A DNA stretch of 17,058 nucleotides from Gemmatimonadota bacterium (GTDB lineage Bacteria > Gemmatimonadota > Gemmatimonadetes > Longimicrobiales > RSA9). Both the position numbers and the translations under genes were made by a program. The stretch spans positions 1 through 17,058 of the forward strand of contig VEPF01000118.1 of NCBI GenBank assembly GCA_012027055.1. Reading direction: 5' to 3'. Position 1 is the stretch's first letter; each line of letters begins with the position of its first letter. The notes under the pieces were generated by a model. The model did not search any database, was not told where the DNA came from, and worked only from the letters and a program-made list of their open reading frames with translations. Positions 14,694 to 17,058 of this stretch are shown here, piece by piece.

Positions 14694-15244
14694 ACTCCCG
14701 CCGCGTGCTGATCGCGATCGCGATCTCGCTGCCGATCATCGCGCTCCTTGCCTTCGGGCTGACCCGCGATCCCAACGAGATTCCATCGCCGCTGCCAGGC
14801 ACGGCCGCGCCCGATTTTCTGCTCGTGAGTATGGACGGCTCTGGCGACACCATCAGGCTGTCGTCGCAGCGGGGGAAAGTAGTGGTACTCAATTTCTGGG
14901 CTTCCTGGTGCCTGCAGTGCCGGGACGAACACGCGGATCTCTCCATGGCCGCCAACCGGTACCGCGGGCGGGGGGTGGAGTTCTTCGGCGTGCTCTACAA
15001 CGACCAGGCAGAGAACGGTCGCCGCTGGATCACGGAGCAAGGCGGGCAGTCCTATCGCTCGCTACTCGACCCGGGATCGCGCACGGCCGTCGACTACGGC
15101 CTGTACGGCGTGCCCGAAACGTTCATCATCGACCAGCAGGGCCGGGTCGTCCGGAAGAAGATCGGCCCCACCACCGTGGCCGAGCTGGCCAGTTTCATCG
15201 ATCCCTTGCTGGGCGACGCTCCGACCCAGGAGCAGAGCGAATGA
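14690..15244 (+). CDS. ccmG: Periplasmic thioredoxin-like thiol reductase CcmG (DsbE)
   Basis: A 184-residue membrane-anchored thioredoxin-fold protein with an N-terminal helix (about 6-24). The active site is W73-C74-L-Q-C77 in F-W-A-S-W-C-L-Q-C-R-D-E-H, and the cis-proline loop is G-V-P-E-T-F (140-145). The G-V-P-E-T-F loop and the acidic residues after the second Cys are typical of CcmG, which keeps apocytochrome cysteines reduced for heme attachment, often with CcmH. The L-Q dipeptide between the cysteines differs from the commoner P-T or V-P. It is coupled to ccmF and ccmH through ATGA overlaps on both sides. Confidence 0.93.
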   Translation: MNSRRVLIAIAISLPIIALLAFGLTRDPNEIPSPLPGTAAPDFLLVSMDGSGDTIRLSSQRGKVVVLNFWASWCLQCRDEHADLSMAANRYRGRGVEFFGVLYNDQAENGRRWITEQGGQSYRSLLDPGSRTAVDYGLYGVPETFIIDQQGRVVRKKIGPTTVAELASFIDPLLGDAPTQEQSE

Positions 15245-15690
15245 TCGCGTTTCTCTTCGTGCTGTTCGCAGCGATGCCGCAGGCGCCTGCCCAGTCCGTG
15301 CCCGGGCCACTGCCCGCGGCCGAAACCAGCACTCCCGACGCGCACGTCGAGACGCAGCTGGAACGCGACACCCGCCAGCTCGCCTCGGAGCTGCGTTGCC
15401 CGGTATGCCAGGGGCTTTCTCTGCAGGACTCCCCATCGGAGCTGTCCCAGGAGATGCGCGTCATCATCCGTGAGCAGCTGCTGGCCGGGAGGTCGGTCGC
15501 GGAAGTCAAGCAGTACTTCGTGGCCAAGTACGGGGAGTGGATACTGCTGGAGCCGGAACCGCATGGGTTCAATCTGACGGTCTACATCGCGCCGGTGCTG
15601 CTGCTGCTCGGCGGTGCTGCCTTTCTCTATTTCACCGCCCGCCGCTGGACCAGGCAGCAGGCGGCCTCGGCCGCGCCACCGTCGGACTAG
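15241..15690 (+). CDS. ccmH: Cytochrome c maturation protein CcmH (CycL-type, N-terminal domain only)
   Basis: A 149-residue protein with a signal peptide (about 1-18, ending A-P-A-Q), a periplasmic three-helix domain with the redox motif L-R-C-P-V-C-Q (51-57), and one C-terminal membrane helix (about 112-132). This is the short form of CcmH, without the TPR (CcmI-like) part fused in E. coli CcmH. It works with CcmG and CcmF in thiol handling and heme ligation. It is the last gene of the cluster: 175 bp of GC-rich sequence with no clear terminator separates it from gltX. Confidence 0.95.
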   Translation: MIAFLFVLFAAMPQAPAQSVPGPLPAAETSTPDAHVETQLERDTRQLASELRCPVCQGLSLQDSPSELSQEMRVIIREQLLAGRSVAEVKQYFVAKYGEWILLEPEPHGFNLTVYIAPVLLLLGGAAFLYFTARRWTRQQAASAAPPSD

Positions 15691-15865
15691 CAGTTGGACC
15701 GGCCGCGCGGGCCTGGTAGCCCGGAGCGCAGCAGGCCGGGCAGGGCGCCTGTGCTCCACGCGCGTGCCGGCTCCCGCGGTCGGGTTCGTGTCAGCCCGCG
15801 CCGGGCCCGGAAGCTCCCCGGCCACGACCTGAAGTAGCGCCGCATTCGAGCGGAAGGCGTCTGCG

Positions 15866-17058
15866 ATGAGTACAGCCAACGACCTTGTCGCGTCGGGACC
15901 ATGCCGCGTCCGGTTCGCGCCGTCGCCGACCGGGTTTCTGCACGTGGGTGGGGCGCGGACCGCCCTCTTCAACTGGCTCTACGCACGCGCCACCGCCGGC
16001 GCCTTCGTGCTGCGGATCGAGGACACCGACCGCGAGCGCTCCAGCACGGCCATGACCGAGGCCATACTGGACGGAATGTCCTGGCTGGGCCTGGATTGGG
16101 ACGAGGGGCCGTATCATCAGGCGGACGGGCTCGAGCGGCACCGCCGCGACGCCCTCCGGCTCGTGGCCAACGGGCACGCATACCGTTGCTTTTGCTCACC
16201 CGAAATGGTGGCGCAGCGTGGACGGGAAAGTGGCGATCCGGACCATGCCTTCCGCTACGACCGCCACTGCCTGCGGCACATCGCTCCGGCGGAGGCGGCC
16301 GCCCGCGCGGCGGCGGGCGAGCCGCACACGATCCGGTTCCGGGTGCCGGAGGGCACGACTGCCTGGGATGACCTGGTGCACGGATGCATCGAGTTCGCGA
16401 ACAGCGACGTCGAGGACTTCATCGTTCTGCGTAGCGATCTCACTCCCATCTACAACCTGGCCGTCGTGAGTGATGATATCGCCATGCGCATCACCGATGT
16501 GATCCGCGGCGATGATCACATCTCGAACACGCCGAAGCAGATCCTTCTCTATCAGGCGCTGGGCGCGCAGCTGCCGCGCTTCGCCCACGTGCCCATGATC
16601 CTGGGGGAGGACGGCAAGCGTCTCTCGAAGCGCCATGGCGCCACCGCGATCGGCGAATACCGCACCCAGGGCATCCTGCCCGAAGCGATGGTGAATTTCC
16701 TGGCGCTGCTGGGCTGGTCGCCGGGGATTGACGAGGAGGTATTCACGGTAGGTGAGCTCATCGCGCGCTTCACGATCGCGGGCATTAACAAGAAGAGCGC
16801 GGTCTTCGACACCCGCAAACTGGAGTGGCTGAACAACCAGCATCTCAACCGGCGCGCGGCCCCGGAGCTGGAGCAGATGGTGACCCGCGGTCTGGTCGCG
16901 GCCGGTCTGGCTACCCCGGAGGGACTGGCGGCGGACCGCGACTGGTACCACCGGGTGATCGACCTGGTGAAAGTGCGTGCCCGGAACATCGATGACGTGG
17001 TGCTGCAGGCGAGGCCTTACTTCCAGGAGCACGTCGCCTACGAGGCGGATGCCGTAGC
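15866..17058 (+). CDS. gltX: Glutamyl-tRNA synthetase, N-terminal part (3' end outside window)
   Basis: GluRS charges tRNA-Glu with glutamate. The frame stays open to the window edge, giving 397 codons of a protein usually near 470-500. The HIGH-type motif is H-V-G-G in P-T-G-F-L-H-V-G-G-A-R-T-A-L (21-34). The KMSKS-type motif is K-R-L-S-K-R-H-G (251-258). The I-E-D-T-D (51-55) and G-D-D-H-I-S-N-T-P-K-Q (215-225) motifs are also present. C108, C110 and C135, plus a nearby His, resemble the zinc site of E. coli GluRS. The ATG at 15866 follows GGAAGG (15852-15857). A discriminating or non-discriminating enzyme cannot be told apart from this sequence. The anticodon-binding domain is mostly cut off. 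Confidence 0.97.
   Translation, partial: MSTANDLVASGPCRVRFAPSPTGFLHVGGARTALFNWLYARATAGAFVLRIEDTDRERSSTAMTEAILDGMSWLGLDWDEGPYHQADGLERHRRDALRLVANGHAYRCFCSPEMVAQRGRESGDPDHAFRYDRHCLRHIAPAEAAARAAAGEPHTIRFRVPEGTTAWDDLVHGCIEFANSDVEDFIVLRSDLTPIYNLAVVSDDIAMRITDVIRGDDHISNTPKQILLYQALGAQLPRFAHVPMILGEDGKRLSKRHGATAIGEYRTQGILPEAMVNFLALLGWSPGIDEEVFTVGELIARFTIAGINKKSAVFDTRKLEWLNNQHLNRRAAPELEQMVTRGLVAAGLATPEGLAADRDWYHRVIDLVKVRARNIDDVVLQARPYFQEHVAYEADAV

Noticed and set aside
15691..15865. Possible gene or RNA between ccmH and gltX
   Set aside because: GC-rich, short, no conserved frame, no tRNA fold and no clear promoter or terminator.
1..17058. CRISPR arrays, insertion sequences, phage genes, long direct repeats
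   Set aside because: None seen on reading both strands; gene content and composition look uniform with no sign of recent transfer.

Overview
This is a compact, GC-rich (roughly two thirds G+C) bacterial chromosomal window made almost entirely of housekeeping and respiratory genes. I see no mobile element, phage gene, CRISPR array or rRNA. The organism cannot be named from the sequence alone. PurN carries the N-I-H-P...F-G-G-K-G-M-Y-G form of its active-site region instead of the R-G form usual in Gammaproteobacteria, secreted M28/PDZ and PD40 proteins are present, and the genes run in dense same-strand blocks. That best suits a Gemmatimonadota-, Acidobacteriota- or Bacteroidota-like lineage with high GC. 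Gemmatimonadota is my first guess, at about even odds.

Region 1 (1-3527, + strand) is biosynthetic: the 3' end of nadA (quinolinate synthase), a metallo-beta-lactamase-fold hydrolase of the glyoxalase II type, then purN and purH, which are translationally coupled or one base apart. Together they cover NAD precursor synthesis and late purine synthesis.

Region 2 (3528-4193) is non-coding. It holds a 14-bp GC-rich hairpin between convergent genes, tRNA-Ser(UGA) on the - strand, a strong two-way terminator, and about 300 bp rich in inverted repeats with no recognised gene.

Region 3 (4194-6611) is a divergent pair of exported proteins: an M28 zinc aminopeptidase with a C-terminal PDZ domain (- strand) and a six-repeat PD40/TolB-like lipoprotein (+ strand). 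They share a 48-bp gap in which I can read a near-consensus promoter that would make the lipoprotein mRNA leaderless.

Region 4 (6911-15690, + strand) contains two energy-related modules. The first is a three-subunit proton-translocating NAD(P) transhydrogenase (pntAA, pntAB, pntB). Thirty bases later comes a complete System I cytochrome c maturation operon ccmABCDEFGH with overlapping starts and stops, including a 44-residue ccmD. No ccmI is present. CcmABCD and CcmE deliver heme, CcmG and CcmH handle the apocytochrome thiols, and CcmF joins the two. The 5' part of gltX (glutamyl-tRNA synthetase) runs off the right edge.

I found no clearly new biological system. The points most worth checking are a Gly-to-Ala change in the NAD-binding fingerprint of PntAA, a signal-peptide-like N-terminus on PntAB, the degenerate CcmA ATPase motifs, the leaderless/divergent promoter, and the structured intergenic region upstream of tRNA-Ser.
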